DNA from: Pseudomonadales bacterium | Lineage (GTDB): Bacteria > Pseudomonadota > Gammaproteobacteria > Pseudomonadales > Ketobacteraceae | Direction: 5' to 3' | NCBI GenBank assembly: GCA_002708905.1 | Contig: PAPM01000029.1 | Span: forward strand, 1 to 64,000 | Length of the DNA: 64,000 bases | Part shown: one piece after another, positions 53,702-63,895 of the stretch | Position numbering within the stretch: the stretch's first letter is position 1 | Layout: every line of letters starts with the position of its first letter | Translations under genes and position numbers: made by a program | Notes under the pieces: generated by a model | Database searches by the model: none | Told to the model about the DNA's origin: nothing | What the model saw: the letters and a program-made list of their open reading frames with translations, nothing else

Positions 53702-56062
53702 TTACATTTGATAGGTCAGAGTCAGCACTGCGCGGCGGGCATCACCCATATAAGTGAAGGAGCCACTGCGATAAGCTGCGAGGTAGTAATCCTTGTCCGT
53801 CACGTTGGTCACGTTTAAACGGGCATTTAAATTATCCGTCACGTCGTACTCCGCGAACACATCAAACACGGTGTAGCTGGGAACCGTATAGGAGTAGTCG
53901 TTAATCGTTGTACTCCAACCCGCGGCGGAATCCGGTTGCCCTGCGTACATTTCACTTTTATAACTGGCGGTACCGCCGAAAGCAAAGCGGTCCAGCAATT
54001 GATAACGCAATTGCAGGAAGGCACTGTCTTCGGCAAAGTTACTCAGTGAACGGCCGATGTTGTCCGGGTTATAAGAGTCCAGCACTTCAGACTCCATGAT
54101 GGCGACGCCAAACTGAGTACTGAGTTTTTCCGTAATATTTCCCGTTAGTGAGGCTTCTATACCACGTACACGGTTTTCCCCGCTATTCAGGGAGCCCGTG
54201 GTTTCGTAACCCTCACCTTCCATCACATCGTCCTTGGTAATCTGGAATAACGCCACAGTAGCCAATAACTTCTGATCGAAGAGATTCCACTTGGTGCCTA
54301 ATTCCCAATTGGTCGTATCTTCAGGTGAGGCGCTCCGGAACTCATACAGGTCAGCACCACAGGCGCCGCCATAGCCACAGTTTCCACCCAGGTCAGATTC
54401 ACCGCCATTGATGTTGCTTGAAGTGCTCCAGGTCAGGTACACATTCCCATTTTCAGCCACATCGTAAACCACGCCCACGTGCCCGTTCCAGATGGAGTCG
54501 GTATTGTTGAAATCGACAGGATCATCTTCTCCACGGGGTGTAAAGGTGTTGGAGTAATCATAATGGTCGTAACGCAGCCCCAGGAACATGGTGAACACAT
54601 CGTTGAAATCGATGGTGTCCATTACCGACGCCGAAACCGTTTCTACGTTCCAGTCAGAATCCCAATCGCCTTTCTGGATATCGCGCTGAGTAAGGCTGGT
54701 GGGATCACTGATCCAATCGCCGTTGGCGTCCATAATACAATAACTGTCGCTTGCACCTCCTCGACCAAGTGTTACGCAATTCGTGGCACCATTTTGGGTG
54801 TACTCATACACACCATTCAACACTTTGTAATCAGAATATTCCAGACCGAAAACAAAGCTGTGGGCAATGCCAGAGGCCTAGACCGTATCGAAATAAAAAT
54901 TCAGCTGGTCGACGAAATACTCAACTTCCTGCCAACCCTGATGTGGGCGCGAGCTTAGTGTGACCGTATCTACTCCCGGTCCCTCTGGATCAGTAACATC
55001 TCGCACTCTTCCTTGAGCCCCCGTAGTAACGTACCCATTATCCGTAGTACCGTAACGCATCGCGTTGGTCACACGAAATTGATCGTTAACGTCGTATCCC
55101 AATCGCAATGTAAAGGCATCAATTTCTGAGTTCTGAAAATCAGAGTCCTGCGAATACACCGGAATATCTTTCACCGGCTTGCCGCCATTGGGCATGATGT
55201 AAGTACCCAGGTCCGGTCTGTCTTCCGCTTTCAGGTAGTAGTAATCCGCAATCACGTTCAACTTTTCAGTGGCCTGAAACGAAGCCGACAAAGCGGCGCC
55301 GGTACGTTCACGATCTGCAGGTTCACGATCAGGCACGTCCTCAGCGGTCTGCAACAGGTTGGCACGGATTGCCACGGTGTCACTCAACACCTGATTGGAA
55401 TCCACGGTGGCGCGATAATAGTTGTCGGTGCCCACGCCTCCAGACAACTCAGTAAAGTTGTACTCAGTGCTGGCTTGCTTGGTCACACTGTTGACCGCAC
55501 CACCGGTGGTACCACGTCCACCAAAAGTGGAACTGGGGCCTTTGGTAATTTCCACTTGCTCGGTAGCGAAACTTTCCCGCGTTGTCATCCCTGGATCACG
55601 CAAACCATCCACAAACACATCACTACGGGCTTCATGACCACGAATAATATAGCGATCGCCAAACGCATTACCGTTCTCACCGGTACCGATTGTGATACCG
55701 GGCTGAGCCTGCAGGATTTCTTTAAGATCGGTACGGCCCGATTCCTCTATCATGGTTCCGGTCAGCACATTGATGGTCTGGGGCGTCTCCGCGAGCGGCT
55801 TTACATGGCGCTGGTCACCGGAAACGCGAGCCTTGTAGGGTGCGCCCGGCTCAGCATAGGGATTGGTATCGATGGTACGGTCTTCAATCTGCAGCGTATC
55901 CAGCTCGACAGCTTCCTCCTCTTCCTGCGCGAAAGCAGCCGGGTTCAGCATCAACGCGCTGACCCCCAGGGCCAAGGTGGTTTTACGGGTGTTAAGTGCC
56001 CCAAATGAAGAGGGTTGTCGCAAGCTCAGAGGCAGCTGCGCTTTACGTGAAGAAACAGGCAT
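53702..56062 (-). pseudogene. TonB-dependent siderophore receptor interrupted by an in-frame TAG
   Basis: N-terminal half: 56062 to the amber codon at 54878-54880, with signal peptide, plug domain (SGRTDLKEILQAQPGI, DRYIIRGHEARSDVFVDGLRD, ITKGPSSTFGGRGTTGG). C-terminal half: reading continues in the same frame (ASGIAHSFVFGLEYSDYK) to a barrel end VLTLTYQM. No frameshift; replacing the one codon gives one protein of about 786 residues, like Fiu/FhuE-type receptors. AGGAG precedes ATG 56062. Either a real nonsense mutation or a sequencing error; suppression is possible. The other genes of the operon are intact. Confidence 0.9.
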
Positions 56063-56082
56063 GCAATTACTCCTAGGAAACA

Positions 56083-56910
56083 TTATTTGGTGATAAGCGA
56101 ATACTCAACGGGAATAGTCAGCAACAGCCGATCGCGCCCCATGGATTGCGGAATCGCCGGCACCGGATTGGCCTGCGCCAACATGTTCAGTGCCGCCTGG
56201 TCCAACTCAGGAAACCCCGAGCTTTTCTTGATCCTGGCCGTTGTGACTTCCCCGGATTGGTTAATGGAAAAGGTCAGCACCACCACGCCCTGCTGCTTTT
56301 GTTTTTTCAGTAATGCGGGGTAGTCCTTATGCTGATTGAGCCAAGCCATCAGTTCCGCAAAGTAGCTCTTGGCATTGCCCTTACGACCGCCGGCACGCTG
56401 CTGTTGCTGTGTGCCCGTGGCCTTGTTCATGGCCTTGCTGTTGCTCTCTGCCTCGGTAACGGCATCGGTTGCCTTTTCACTGGACGCAACGGATGTTTCC
56501 TCCGGTACCGATTCCGGTTCCTTTGGTTTTTCCGCTACGGGTTCCTGAGTGGTCGCCGGTTCCGGTTCTTTGACCGTTAGGGCTTCCTTGGGTGGTGCTT
56601 CCGTTTTCACGGTTTGAATAACCGGCTTGGGAACTGCAGCCGGTTTAGGTTTTAAAACGGGTCTGGGAGGTTCAGGAACTGGTTCCGCAATGGGGTCAGC
56701 CTGGATGACTTCTTCCACTGGTTTGGGCTTACTGGTTTCCAACTGATCCTGGTAAGAACCCAGCTGCCCCAGCCCCACTTCCAGCCCCTGATAGCCATCG
56801 GCTGCCGCAGAATAAGCCCCCTGATCAACACTATGTGGCAATGCCACCAACAGGGAGCCGTGAACCGCCAACGCCATTACAAATGCCAAAGCCCAATGAT
56901 GTCGCTTCAT
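56083..56910 (-). CDS. tonB: TonB energy transducer, Fur-operon copy
   Basis: 275 residues: N-terminal anchor (HHWALAFVMALAVHGSLLVALP), long Pro/Glu/Lys stretch (PKPVEEVIQADPIAEPVPEPP and onwards), and the C-terminal TonB domain (YPALLKKQKQQGVVVLTFSINQSGEVTTARIKKSSGFPELDQAAL). It is of the classical long type, unlike the TonB at 45542. Between exbD and the receptor. Confidence 0.93.
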   Translation of the reverse strand: MKRHHWALAFVMALAVHGSLLVALPHSVDQGAYSAAADGYQGLEVGLGQLGSYQDQLETSKPKPVEEVIQADPIAEPVPEPPRPVLKPKPAAVPKPVIQTVKTEAPPKEALTVKEPEPATTQEPVAEKPKEPESVPEETSVASSEKATDAVTEAESNSKAMNKATGTQQQQRAGGRKGNAKSYFAELMAWLNQHKDYPALLKKQKQQGVVVLTFSINQSGEVTTARIKKSSGFPELDQAALNMLAQANPVPAIPQSMGRDRLLLTIPVEYSLITK

Positions 56911-56911
56911 A

Positions 56912-57322
56912 CTACTGACCCACAGCAGCTTGCGTGGTCAGGAGCGTTACCCTGGCAACCCCGCTGGCTCGTACGATGTGCAGCACTTCATCCATGTCAC
57001 CGGCCCGCAGCGTACGATCCAGTTTGATCGACAGTGGGCGCGCCGCCCCTTCCAACGCCAATCGCTGCGCCAACGCGTCCATCCCAACCCGTTCGCCATT
57101 GAGCTGCAATTGCCCGGCAGCATCCATCTCCAACAGCCACTCGGGATTCCGCAGCGACGGTTCAGCGCTGGAGACCGGCGCCTGAATTCTGGAATTTTGT
57201 TGCTGGGTAACCTGACCGGCGATCAGAAAGAAAATCAGTAAAAGAAAAACGATATTGATCAACGGAATCAGACGATCATCCAGGCTCTTGGATTGGCGCA
57301 CCGGCATCAGCGGATTATTCAT
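56912..57322 (-). CDS. exbD: ExbD, second copy in the Fur operon
   Basis: 136 residues: a single helix DRLIPLINIVFLLLIFFLIAG with periplasmic domain. The conserved membrane Asp position of ExbD is occupied by Asn here (LINIVFLL, where the other copy has LIDVVFIL). ATG 57322 overlaps the preceding exbD by 8 bp. It may act as a non-channel subunit; this is inference. Confidence 0.88.
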   Translation of the reverse strand: MNNPLMPVRQSKSLDDRLIPLINIVFLLLIFFLIAGQVTQQQNSRIQAPVSSAEPSLRNPEWLLEMDAAGQLQLNGERVGMDALAQRLALEGAARPLSIKLDRTLRAGDMDEVLHIVRASGVARVTLLTTQAAVGQ

Positions 57323-57743
57323 GGCGGCCCCCTTGCACTGCGCGCAACCGAACCACGCCGCCATAATTCACATGGGTCACCCCCAGGCTGCGGATGCGAT
57401 CCAGCACGTCCACCACATCCTGCACCGGCACGCCCGCTTCCGGCAGCACGATCACCGGGAGATCATCACCAAACCACGGGCGGTGGGAGGCATCCAGTAT
57501 ACGAAAGTCATCCAACTGCAGATTCTGACCGTCCACCGCCAATGCCCCCTGCTCACTGAGCGTGACCAACAACGGTTCTTTCTCCACTGCGGAAGGCGTA
57601 GACACCAGAGGCTGCAAGTTGAGCGTCCCCCACTGCTGAAAGCTGGAGGTCAGCATGAAAAACATGAGCAGGATGAAGACCACATCAATCAGCGCCGTCA
57701 GGCTGATAGCCCGCCGCCGTGGCCGGTACAATGCACCGGACAT
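57315..57743 (-). CDS. exbD: ExbD, first copy in the Fur operon
   Basis: 142 residues with the membrane helix AISLTALIDVVFILLMFFMLTSS, containing the proton-carrying Asp, and an ordinary periplasmic domain. Starts 3 bp after exbB and overlaps the second exbD. Confidence 0.93.
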   Translation of the reverse strand: MSGALYRPRRRAISLTALIDVVFILLMFFMLTSSFQQWGTLNLQPLVSTPSAVEKEPLLVTLSEQGALAVDGQNLQLDDFRILDASHRPWFGDDLPVIVLPEAGVPVQDVVDVLDRIRSLGVTHVNYGGVVRLRAVQGGRHE

Positions 57744-57746
57744 GGC

Positions 57747-58388
57747 TCAGGCTGCCTTGGGACGCGCCAGCACCACTTCTTCGTGGTGGGACGCTTGCCG
57801 GGTAAATACCCTTTCCATGGCATCGTGCAGTCGGTGGGCATGCACTTCGGCACGGCGCTCAAACCAGCTGTAAGTCATGGACACCGGAATGGCGACGGCA
57901 AGCCCTACTGCCGTCGTCAACAGCGCCTGCCAGATACCGCCGGAGAGCACCGCCGGATCCACCTGGGAACCGGCCGCTTCCATAGACTGGAATGCCTCGA
58001 TCATGCCCAGCACCGTGCCGAACAGTCCCAACAAGGGAGCGACATTGGCGATGACCTCAAGAATGCGCAGGTGGCCGGTAAGCTGCCCCAGCATCTGCTG
58101 GGCACGCCGCAGGGATTCCGCCCGTAACTGGCCGACCGGAACGCTGACGGGCAAATTGGACATATGGTGCAACAGGCGTGCGACCGGATCACTTGAAGCC
58201 GGCAAACGGTCAGTTTGCCTTCTCACGCAGGCGTCAACGGCCTGGTCCAGCGCCGACTCCGCAAGGGGACGGATTCGCAGAAATTCCCAACCCTTTACCA
58301 GGATGACGGTCAGTGCGATCACCGACAGGCCCACCAGAATACTGACCACAGCACCGCCCTGACCTAATAAAACAGCAAAATCGCTCAT
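57747..58388 (-). CDS. exbB: ExbB, MotA/TolQ/ExbB proton channel, Fur operon
   Basis: 213 residues with three membrane helices and the conserved VAPLLGLFGTVLGMIEAFQSMEAAG and LTTAVGLAVAIPVSMTYSWF. The start at 58388 is chosen over one four codons earlier; a G-rich ribosome site is near. First gene of the operon, with the perfect Fur box about 50 bp upstream. Confidence 0.93.
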   Translation of the reverse strand: MSDFAVLLGQGGAVVSILVGLSVIALTVILVKGWEFLRIRPLAESALDQAVDACVRRQTDRLPASSDPVARLLHHMSNLPVSVPVGQLRAESLRRAQQMLGQLTGHLRILEVIANVAPLLGLFGTVLGMIEAFQSMEAAGSQVDPAVLSGGIWQALLTTAVGLAVAIPVSMTYSWFERRAEVHAHRLHDAMERVFTRQASHHEEVVLARPKAA

Positions 58389-58439
58389 ACCGCCCCCCAA
58401 CTAGCTTATTAATTAACCTTAAGGGGCAATATACCTAAA

Positions 58440-58454
58440 TGATAATTATTATCA
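58440..58454. promoter_or_regulatory. Perfect 7-1-7 Fur box of the exbB-exbD-exbD-tonB-receptor operon
   Basis: TGATAATTATTATCA is the exact 7-1-7 Fur repeat. It lies between futA (58486, minus) and exbB (58388, minus), so it covers the promoter of the exbB operon; iron-repressed transcription is expected. Confidence 0.85.
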
Positions 58455-58485
58455 ACACTATTTTTATTTAATTATTGCAAATGAC

Positions 58486-59493
58486 TCAGTTATAGCCCGC
58501 CCGGTCCATCAGCATGATGGCTTCCTGCTGACGCTGACCGGCAATCGCCAGGTTGGATTCGTCCGCCTCAAACTTACCCCAGGATTTCACCACCGGGTCC
58601 CAGCGGGTTGCGTCGTTGACCGGGTATTCCATGTTGATGCCGGCAAAGGCCTCCTGAGCAGAACGCTTGGCCAACCACTCCAGCAGCGCCTGCGCCGCCT
58701 TGGGGCTCTTGGCATGGGTGGTGATACCGGCTCCGGACAGGTTTACATGCACGCCGGTGGTTTTCTGGTTGGGCCAGAACAGCCCTACCGGAATGTCCGG
58801 ATTCTGATGCTGCAAACGCCCCAGATAATAGGTATTCACAATGCCCACATCACACTGCCCCGCCACGATCGCCTCCATCAAGGCAGTATCATTGGCGAAC
58901 ACAGGGGCTGCCAGGTTGCTGACCCAACCCTTGAGCATTTTCTCTGTCTCCACAGGACCATTGTGCTCCAGCAACATCGCCACCATGGATTGGTTATAGA
59001 CTTTCTTCGAGGTGCGCAAACACAGTCGGCCTTTCCAGCGGGCATCGGCCAGCCCCTCATAGGTATCCAGTTCCGCAGGTTTCACCCGCTCGGTGGAATA
59101 CACTACCGTCCGGGCCCGCAACGAAAGACCAAACCAGCGATTCTGGTCATCCTGATATTGATCCGGCACCACCGCTTCCAACACCCTGGATTTAACAGGT
59201 CGTAATAGACCTTTCTCTGCTGCCTGCCACAAATTGCCGGCATCCACTGTCATGAACAGGTCCGCCGGGGTACGGGCACCTTCGGAGGCCAGGCGTGCAA
59301 TCAGGGGACCGGCCTCACCAGTGAGATACACCACCTTGACCCCGGTTTGCTCGGTGTACAGATCAAATATGGGTTTAATCAGGCTCTCACTGCGGGAGGA
59401 GTACACCACCACCTCCTGGCCGGCCTGCAGTTGCGGGGAATAAGGGACGAGCAGCCCCATCAAGAGAACACAACGAACGAGATAACGAACCAC
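58486..59493 (-). CDS. Periplasmic Fe(3+)-binding protein, FbpA/FutA type
   Basis: 335 residues: signal ([17 protein letters not shown]), then [25 protein letters not shown] and the iron-ligand Tyr pair in NTYYLGRL. No permease or ATPase gene is adjacent, so its membrane partner is elsewhere. GTG 59493 is the start (GGAG eight bases upstream). Its own Fur-like box is just upstream. Confidence 0.92.
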   Translation of the reverse strand: MVRYLVRCVLLMGLLVPYSPQLQAGQEVVVYSSRSESLIKPIFDLYTEQTGVKVVYLTGEAGPLIARLASEGARTPADLFMTVDAGNLWQAAEKGLLRPVKSRVLEAVVPDQYQDDQNRWFGLSLRARTVVYSTERVKPAELDTYEGLADARWKGRLCLRTSKKVYNQSMVAMLLEHNGPVETEKMLKGWVSNLAAPVFANDTALMEAIVAGQCDVGIVNTYYLGRLQHQNPDIPVGLFWPNQKTTGVHVNLSGAGITTHAKSPKAAQALLEWLAKRSAQEAFAGINMEYPVNDATRWDPVVKSWGKFEADESNLAIAGQRQQEAIMLMDRAGYN

Positions 59494-59518
59494 AGCTTTA
59501 GCTCCACCAAACAGTTTT

Positions 59519-59537
59519 GCTAATACTAATCATTATC
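59519..59537. promoter_or_regulatory. Fur box upstream of the iron-binding protein
   Basis: GCTAATACTAATCATTATC matches the 19-bp Fur consensus at about 15 of 19 positions read on the minus strand, and sits 26 bp before the GTG start. Confidence 0.7.
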
Positions 59538-59584
59538 ATTTTCAAAATGAAGAAAAAACCACTTTCCCTCATTGACCCGAAGGA

Positions 59585-60010
59585 TCAGGTGAACCTGGCC
59601 ACCAGTTGCTGGATCTGGGGAGCAGACAACGCCCCTGGCTGATCAAACTTTAGCTCGCCATCCACAAACAACTTGAAATTGGGAATACTGCGGATGCCGA
59701 AGCGGGCGGCCAGTTGCTGTTGGGTCTCGGTATTAACCTTCAACAACACCGCCTGCCCGGCCAAAGACTGGGCGGCCTTGGCGAATTCCGGTGCTGTCAT
59801 TTTGCAGGGGCCACACCATTCCGCCCAGAAATCCACTAACACCGGCACCCGGGCGTTGTTGACGATGTCATCAAATGCAGCGACATCCACGTCAATCGGA
59901 GTCGATTGTGGAGGTAATGGTTGCTTGCATTGCCCACATTTACCCACCGCGGCAAGATAGCGGGCAGGTATTCGATTTTTGGTGTGACAGTGGGGGCAGG
60001 CTCTTATCAT
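59585..60010 (-). CDS. trxC: Thioredoxin 2 (TrxC)
   Basis: 141 residues: an N-terminal zinc motif (CPHC and CGQC) followed by a thioredoxin domain with active site WCGPCK and cis-Pro region IRSIPNFKLF. That combination defines TrxC. ATG 60010; monocistronic, divergent from the TonB receptor. Confidence 0.96.
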   Translation of the reverse strand: MIRACPHCHTKNRIPARYLAAVGKCGQCKQPLPPQSTPIDVDVAAFDDIVNNARVPVLVDFWAEWCGPCKMTAPEFAKAAQSLAGQAVLLKVNTETQQQLAARFGIRSIPNFKLFVDGELKFDQPGALSAPQIQQLVARFT

Positions 60011-60159
60011 TCAGGTGATACCTTACATGGGGGAGTTAATATGGTCTATATGGGAGCGCCCACGTCATTTTTAAAGGCTTGACAACACCACCCCACCGAT
60101 CAACGCTTAAACAAACACAAGGACTGTGAAAGCAATGCAAACGAGACGGATTTGTTTTG

Positions 60160-62298
60160 ATGCGACTGAATAGAACATTGCTCCTATTGGCCTGCATAAG
60201 TGCTGCCACTACCGAAATAGCCTATGGTGCAGACCACAAAACCAGTGATGATCTATTTGCCCTGCCACTGGAAGACCTGCTGAGCATAAAAATTTCCGGG
60301 GTGGGCAGTTTGACGGAAACCCAGTGGCGCAAGAAACCCGCCACTGTCACACGTATTACCCGGCAGGACATTACCCGTTCCGGTGCTCGCAGCCTGGATG
60401 AACTGCTGGAAACCTATGTCCCTGGATTTCAAGTCTGGCTGAAAACCAATGGCAACCCCATGGGACTGCGCGGCATCATCAGTGATCGCAACACGAAAAT
60501 GCTGTTGCTGGTCAACGGCCGGCTCATGAACGAGCACACTTCATTGGGCATCATCAGTGAGCGCTACCTGTCGATGCTGGGGGACATCGACTCCATCGAC
60601 GTTACCCGGGGTCCTGGCTCAAACGTTTACGGTCCAGGGGCCATTGCCGGGGTCATCAACATCAAAACCATCAACGGCAAACACTTTGATGGTCAGAGTG
60701 CGCAAATACGGGCTGGTGCTGGTGAAGAGTTCTACAGTGCCGAATGGAAAGCCGGAACTCTCTTGGACAACGGGGGATCGCTGTTTACCTATTACGGCAT
60801 TGACCAGTATCAAGGTGCCAACCATGACGATGCAGATATGCAGTTCAGTCTGGATTTCACCAACGTTGTCAACGGCCAGACCGTACCCGCCTACCATTCG
60901 GTACCCTTTGGTGTTACCAATTATAACGGCGCCCACCGCGAACAACCGCGCCATAAACTGTATCTCGAGTTGCAACAGGACGACCTGACGGCCTGGGCCC
61001 GTTACACCAAAGGCGGGATCAAGCGTGATCTTTCACTGAGTTCCTACACCAATGTGGACCCTGCCACATTGCTGGATGAAAGCTACGGCTATCAACAAGG
61101 CACTATCACGCTGAATTATCAACCACAGCTGAATGAGCATCTGCGGCTGGATACCCGCCTGAGCGCTGACGTGCTGGATATTGAATATGGAAACCGTAAT
61201 TACCGGGAAGACGAATGGATGGGACGACTCCTGCTGCACTGGCAGCCAGACCAGGAGCACTATCTTTCCGGTGGCATCGAATACAGTCTCGAACACTTTG
61301 GCAAAAAGAGCCTGGGTTATCCAGACAGCGCCCCCTTCATCAGCAACTCGCTCTCGTCAATGGATAGCGGCGAATGGCACACGGAAATGCTGAGTGCTCT
61401 GGCCGACTATCAATGGCACATGAGTAACACCTGGACCCTGTTTACCGGTATACGTTCAGATCACCACACTTATACGGATTGGATGCACTCCCCTCGACTG
61501 GCACTGATCTATGAATCAGATCTGGACAACCAATACAGACTTTTGTTGAACCGCTCCGTGCGCAGGGCTGACGACGACAACCTGCGTGAATACTATCTCA
61601 GCACCGGGCGGCGGGACGGCCGCACTGAAACAATGAACGCGCTGGAATTCGCTTGGGAACACCAATGGTCCAACCGTCACCGCTCACTCGTCAGCCTGTT
61701 CTTCAATGATTACGATCTGGTGGGTTGGGATTCCAGCGTAATGCAGATCAACCGCATTGGCACCCTGAAAACCCTTGGCCTGGAGTTGGAAGCGCATTGG
61801 CAATGGCAACAGAGCAGCCTGACTTTGCTATACACCTATGTGGCAGAAAAGAGCTTTGAACTCGACCAGGCGGATACCGGGCAATTCATTAGCGCATCCG
61901 TATATGGGTACGGCAACGATCTCGCCAACTGGGCCAACCACACACTGAAATTAATTTATACCAGACGCCTGAGCACGTCCTGGGACTGCTTTACTTCCCT
62001 ACGATTTTTGACCGGGCTGGAAGGCTCGGAAGCCATGGCGGATTACAACCGAATAGAGAATAACAACGGCGTCTCCAGCCTGCCCCGCACCGATGGTCAA
62101 GGCCATGCATACCAAGACCGGGCCTATTGGACCCTGGGACTCAATTACCACAGAAACGCCATTGCCTTCAGCCTTCACGGCTACAACCTGTTGGGATTGA
62201 TCGACCAGGACTGGAACCGTCGCAATGTATTTGGCCGCAGCGATCAATACCGCCTGGAAGCACCTGCCTTGGCGTTCCGCGCCAGCTACAATTTCTAG
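60160..62298 (+). CDS. TonB-dependent receptor, plug and barrel complete
   Basis: 712 residues from ATG 60160: signal peptide (LLLLACISAATTEIAYGAD), plug with VTRITRQDITRSGARSLDELLETYVPG and DVTRGPGSNVYGPGAIAGVINIKT, barrel ending with FRASYNF (terminal Phe). The plug resembles CirA/BtuB-like receptors. No Fur box or partner genes; substrate unknown. The 3' end overlaps the convergent glutathione transferase by 4 bp. Confidence 0.93.
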   Translation: MRLNRTLLLLACISAATTEIAYGADHKTSDDLFALPLEDLLSIKISGVGSLTETQWRKKPATVTRITRQDITRSGARSLDELLETYVPGFQVWLKTNGNPMGLRGIISDRNTKMLLLVNGRLMNEHTSLGIISERYLSMLGDIDSIDVTRGPGSNVYGPGAIAGVINIKTINGKHFDGQSAQIRAGAGEEFYSAEWKAGTLLDNGGSLFTYYGIDQYQGANHDDADMQFSLDFTNVVNGQTVPAYHSVPFGVTNYNGAHREQPRHKLYLELQQDDLTAWARYTKGGIKRDLSLSSYTNVDPATLLDESYGYQQGTITLNYQPQLNEHLRLDTRLSADVLDIEYGNRNYREDEWMGRLLLHWQPDQEHYLSGGIEYSLEHFGKKSLGYPDSAPFISNSLSSMDSGEWHTEMLSALADYQWHMSNTWTLFTGIRSDHHTYTDWMHSPRLALIYESDLDNQYRLLLNRSVRRADDDNLREYYLSTGRRDGRTETMNALEFAWEHQWSNRHRSLVSLFFNDYDLVGWDSSVMQINRIGTLKTLGLELEAHWQWQQSSLTLLYTYVAEKSFELDQADTGQFISASVYGYGNDLANWANHTLKLIYTRRLSTSWDCFTSLRFLTGLEGSEAMADYNRIENNNGVSSLPRTDGQGHAYQDRAYWTLGLNYHRNAIAFSLHGYNLLGLIDQDWNRRNVFGRSDQYRLEAPALAFRASYNF

Positions 62299-62936
62299 CG
62301 TTCGCCCATCACCGCATTGATGTAGGGTTCTGCTTCTTGCTTCAGGCGTAAAAAGGAAGGACGCTGCGAGACTTCCTCCCAATAGCGATAAATATTGTCA
62401 AAGGCAGCAAAAGGCGCGAAGGAGTTGGCATAAAACAGTACCGGCATGGCAGCACAGTCGGCCATGGTAAAGGTATCCCCCGCCAGGTAACCGGACTTGC
62501 CCAACTGATCGTCCATAAAGCGGTACATAATACCAATGCGTTCGCTGCTGCGGGCGATCAACGCCTGATCTCGCTCGGCTTCCGGCTTCCAGCTTTCGAA
62601 AATCAGACTCACCACCGGGTCATTCAGATAAAGATCACACATGCGATCCATGAATCGGGTGCGACGCCCCAACTCGATATCACGAGGAATCAATACCGGC
62701 CCCTGCTCGAACGCGGAATCAACATATTCCAGAATAATGGTGGATTCGGGAATCATACGACCATCATCCCGAATCAGCAGCGGCACCTTGCCGAAGGGAT
62801 ATAGCTTGCGATATTCCTCGCGATCCTTTTCATCGGTGAGATCAACCATGTGAGCCGTAAAGGACACGTCTTTTTCATACAGGCCCAGCAAGACTTTTTG
62901 GGAATAGGTGGAGAGATAGGAAAAATAAAGATCCAT
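62295..62936 (-). CDS. Glutathione S-transferase family protein
   Basis: 213 residues from ATG 62936 (GAGGAG seven bases upstream). Thioredoxin-like N-terminal domain with YSTYSQKVLLGLYEK and FGKVPLLIRDDGRMIPESTIILEYVD (glutathione site ES), and helical C-terminal domain with GDTFTMADCAAMPVL. Substrate unknown. Confidence 0.93.
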   Translation of the reverse strand: MDLYFSYLSTYSQKVLLGLYEKDVSFTAHMVDLTDEKDREEYRKLYPFGKVPLLIRDDGRMIPESTIILEYVDSAFEQGPVLIPRDIELGRRTRFMDRMCDLYLNDPVVSLIFESWKPEAERDQALIARSSERIGIMYRFMDDQLGKSGYLAGDTFTMADCAAMPVLFYANSFAPFAAFDNIYRYWEEVSQRPSFLRLKQEAEPYINAVMGER

Positions 62937-63070
62937 GGAACGGCTCCTCTCGGTCATTGGGGCAAACGTTATTGTTATCCGTTGTCGTTATCTGGTGTTG
63001 TTATCCTGTGCTGCCTTAGCCTATAGAGTAGCCGCTTATGGACGATTATCCCAATGGGCCTATGTATTGA

Positions 63071-63892
63071 TCAGGATTTAAGCAAACGTTCCCACTCAAT
63101 AGCCGGGTCACCCAACGCATAAAACTCCGGGTTCAATACGCTTTCCTTGCGGTTGTAGGTGAGCGGTTCAAACTCTGTGTTCAGCACTTTGCCCCCGGCT
63201 TCCATTAACACGGCCTGGGCAGCGGCCGTATCCCATTCACTGGTGGGCGCCAAACGCGGATACAGGTCCGCCTTGCCTTCCGCGATCAAACAGAACTTCA
63301 ACGAACTGCCCATGCTGGTCATGTCAGTGCTGAAACCTTCTGCTTCCAGCCCAGCCAATAATGCGTTGAGTTTTTCCGCACCATGGCGGCGGCTGCCCAC
63401 CACCACCAGCTCGCGATTCGGAACTGCACGCACGCTGATTTTCTGCCACTTACCCTGGTCCACTTTGAATGCACCGACGCCCTGACCACCCACATAGGCC
63501 TGATCCTTGATCGGCACCGTCACCACGCCCAGCACCGGTTCATTGTTTTCGATCAGTGCAATGTTCACGGTGAATTCGCCGGTGCGATTGATGAATTCCT
63601 TGGTGCCGTCCAAAGGATCCACCAACCAGTAACGCTGCCAGCTTTGACGTTCCGCATAGGGGATCTTGTCGGACTCTTCCGAAAACACCGGAATATCAGG
63701 CGTGAGATGAGTAAGCTTATCGACAATGACATGATGTGCCGCGTGATCGGCTTCCGTCACCGGACTGTCATCGGCTTTTTTGATGACTTCAACGGCTTCA
63801 TCACGACCATACACTACTTTAATGGCATCCCCGGCCTGCTCGGCAATGGCCAGTACACTTTCAATTAGTTCTTTGGTTACCAGATCGCTCAT
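63071..63892 (-). CDS. cysQ: CysQ, 3'(2'),5'-bisphosphate nucleotidase
   Basis: 273 residues of the Li-sensitive inositol-phosphatase fold: SPVTEADHAAH, FSEESD, DPLDGTKEFINR (metal ligands) and EWDTAAAQAVLMEAGG. Removes PAP in sulfate assimilation. ATG 63892 is 3 bp after the nudE stop, the Pseudomonas-type gene order. Confidence 0.96.
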   Translation of the reverse strand: MSDLVTKELIESVLAIAEQAGDAIKVVYGRDEAVEVIKKADDSPVTEADHAAHHVIVDKLTHLTPDIPVFSEESDKIPYAERQSWQRYWLVDPLDGTKEFINRTGEFTVNIALIENNEPVLGVVTVPIKDQAYVGGQGVGAFKVDQGKWQKISVRAVPNRELVVVGSRRHGAEKLNALLAGLEAEGFSTDMTSMGSSLKFCLIAEGKADLYPRLAPTSEWDTAAAQAVLMEAGGKVLNTEFEPLTYNRKESVLNPEFYALGDPAIEWERLLKS

Positions 63893-63895
63893 TGC

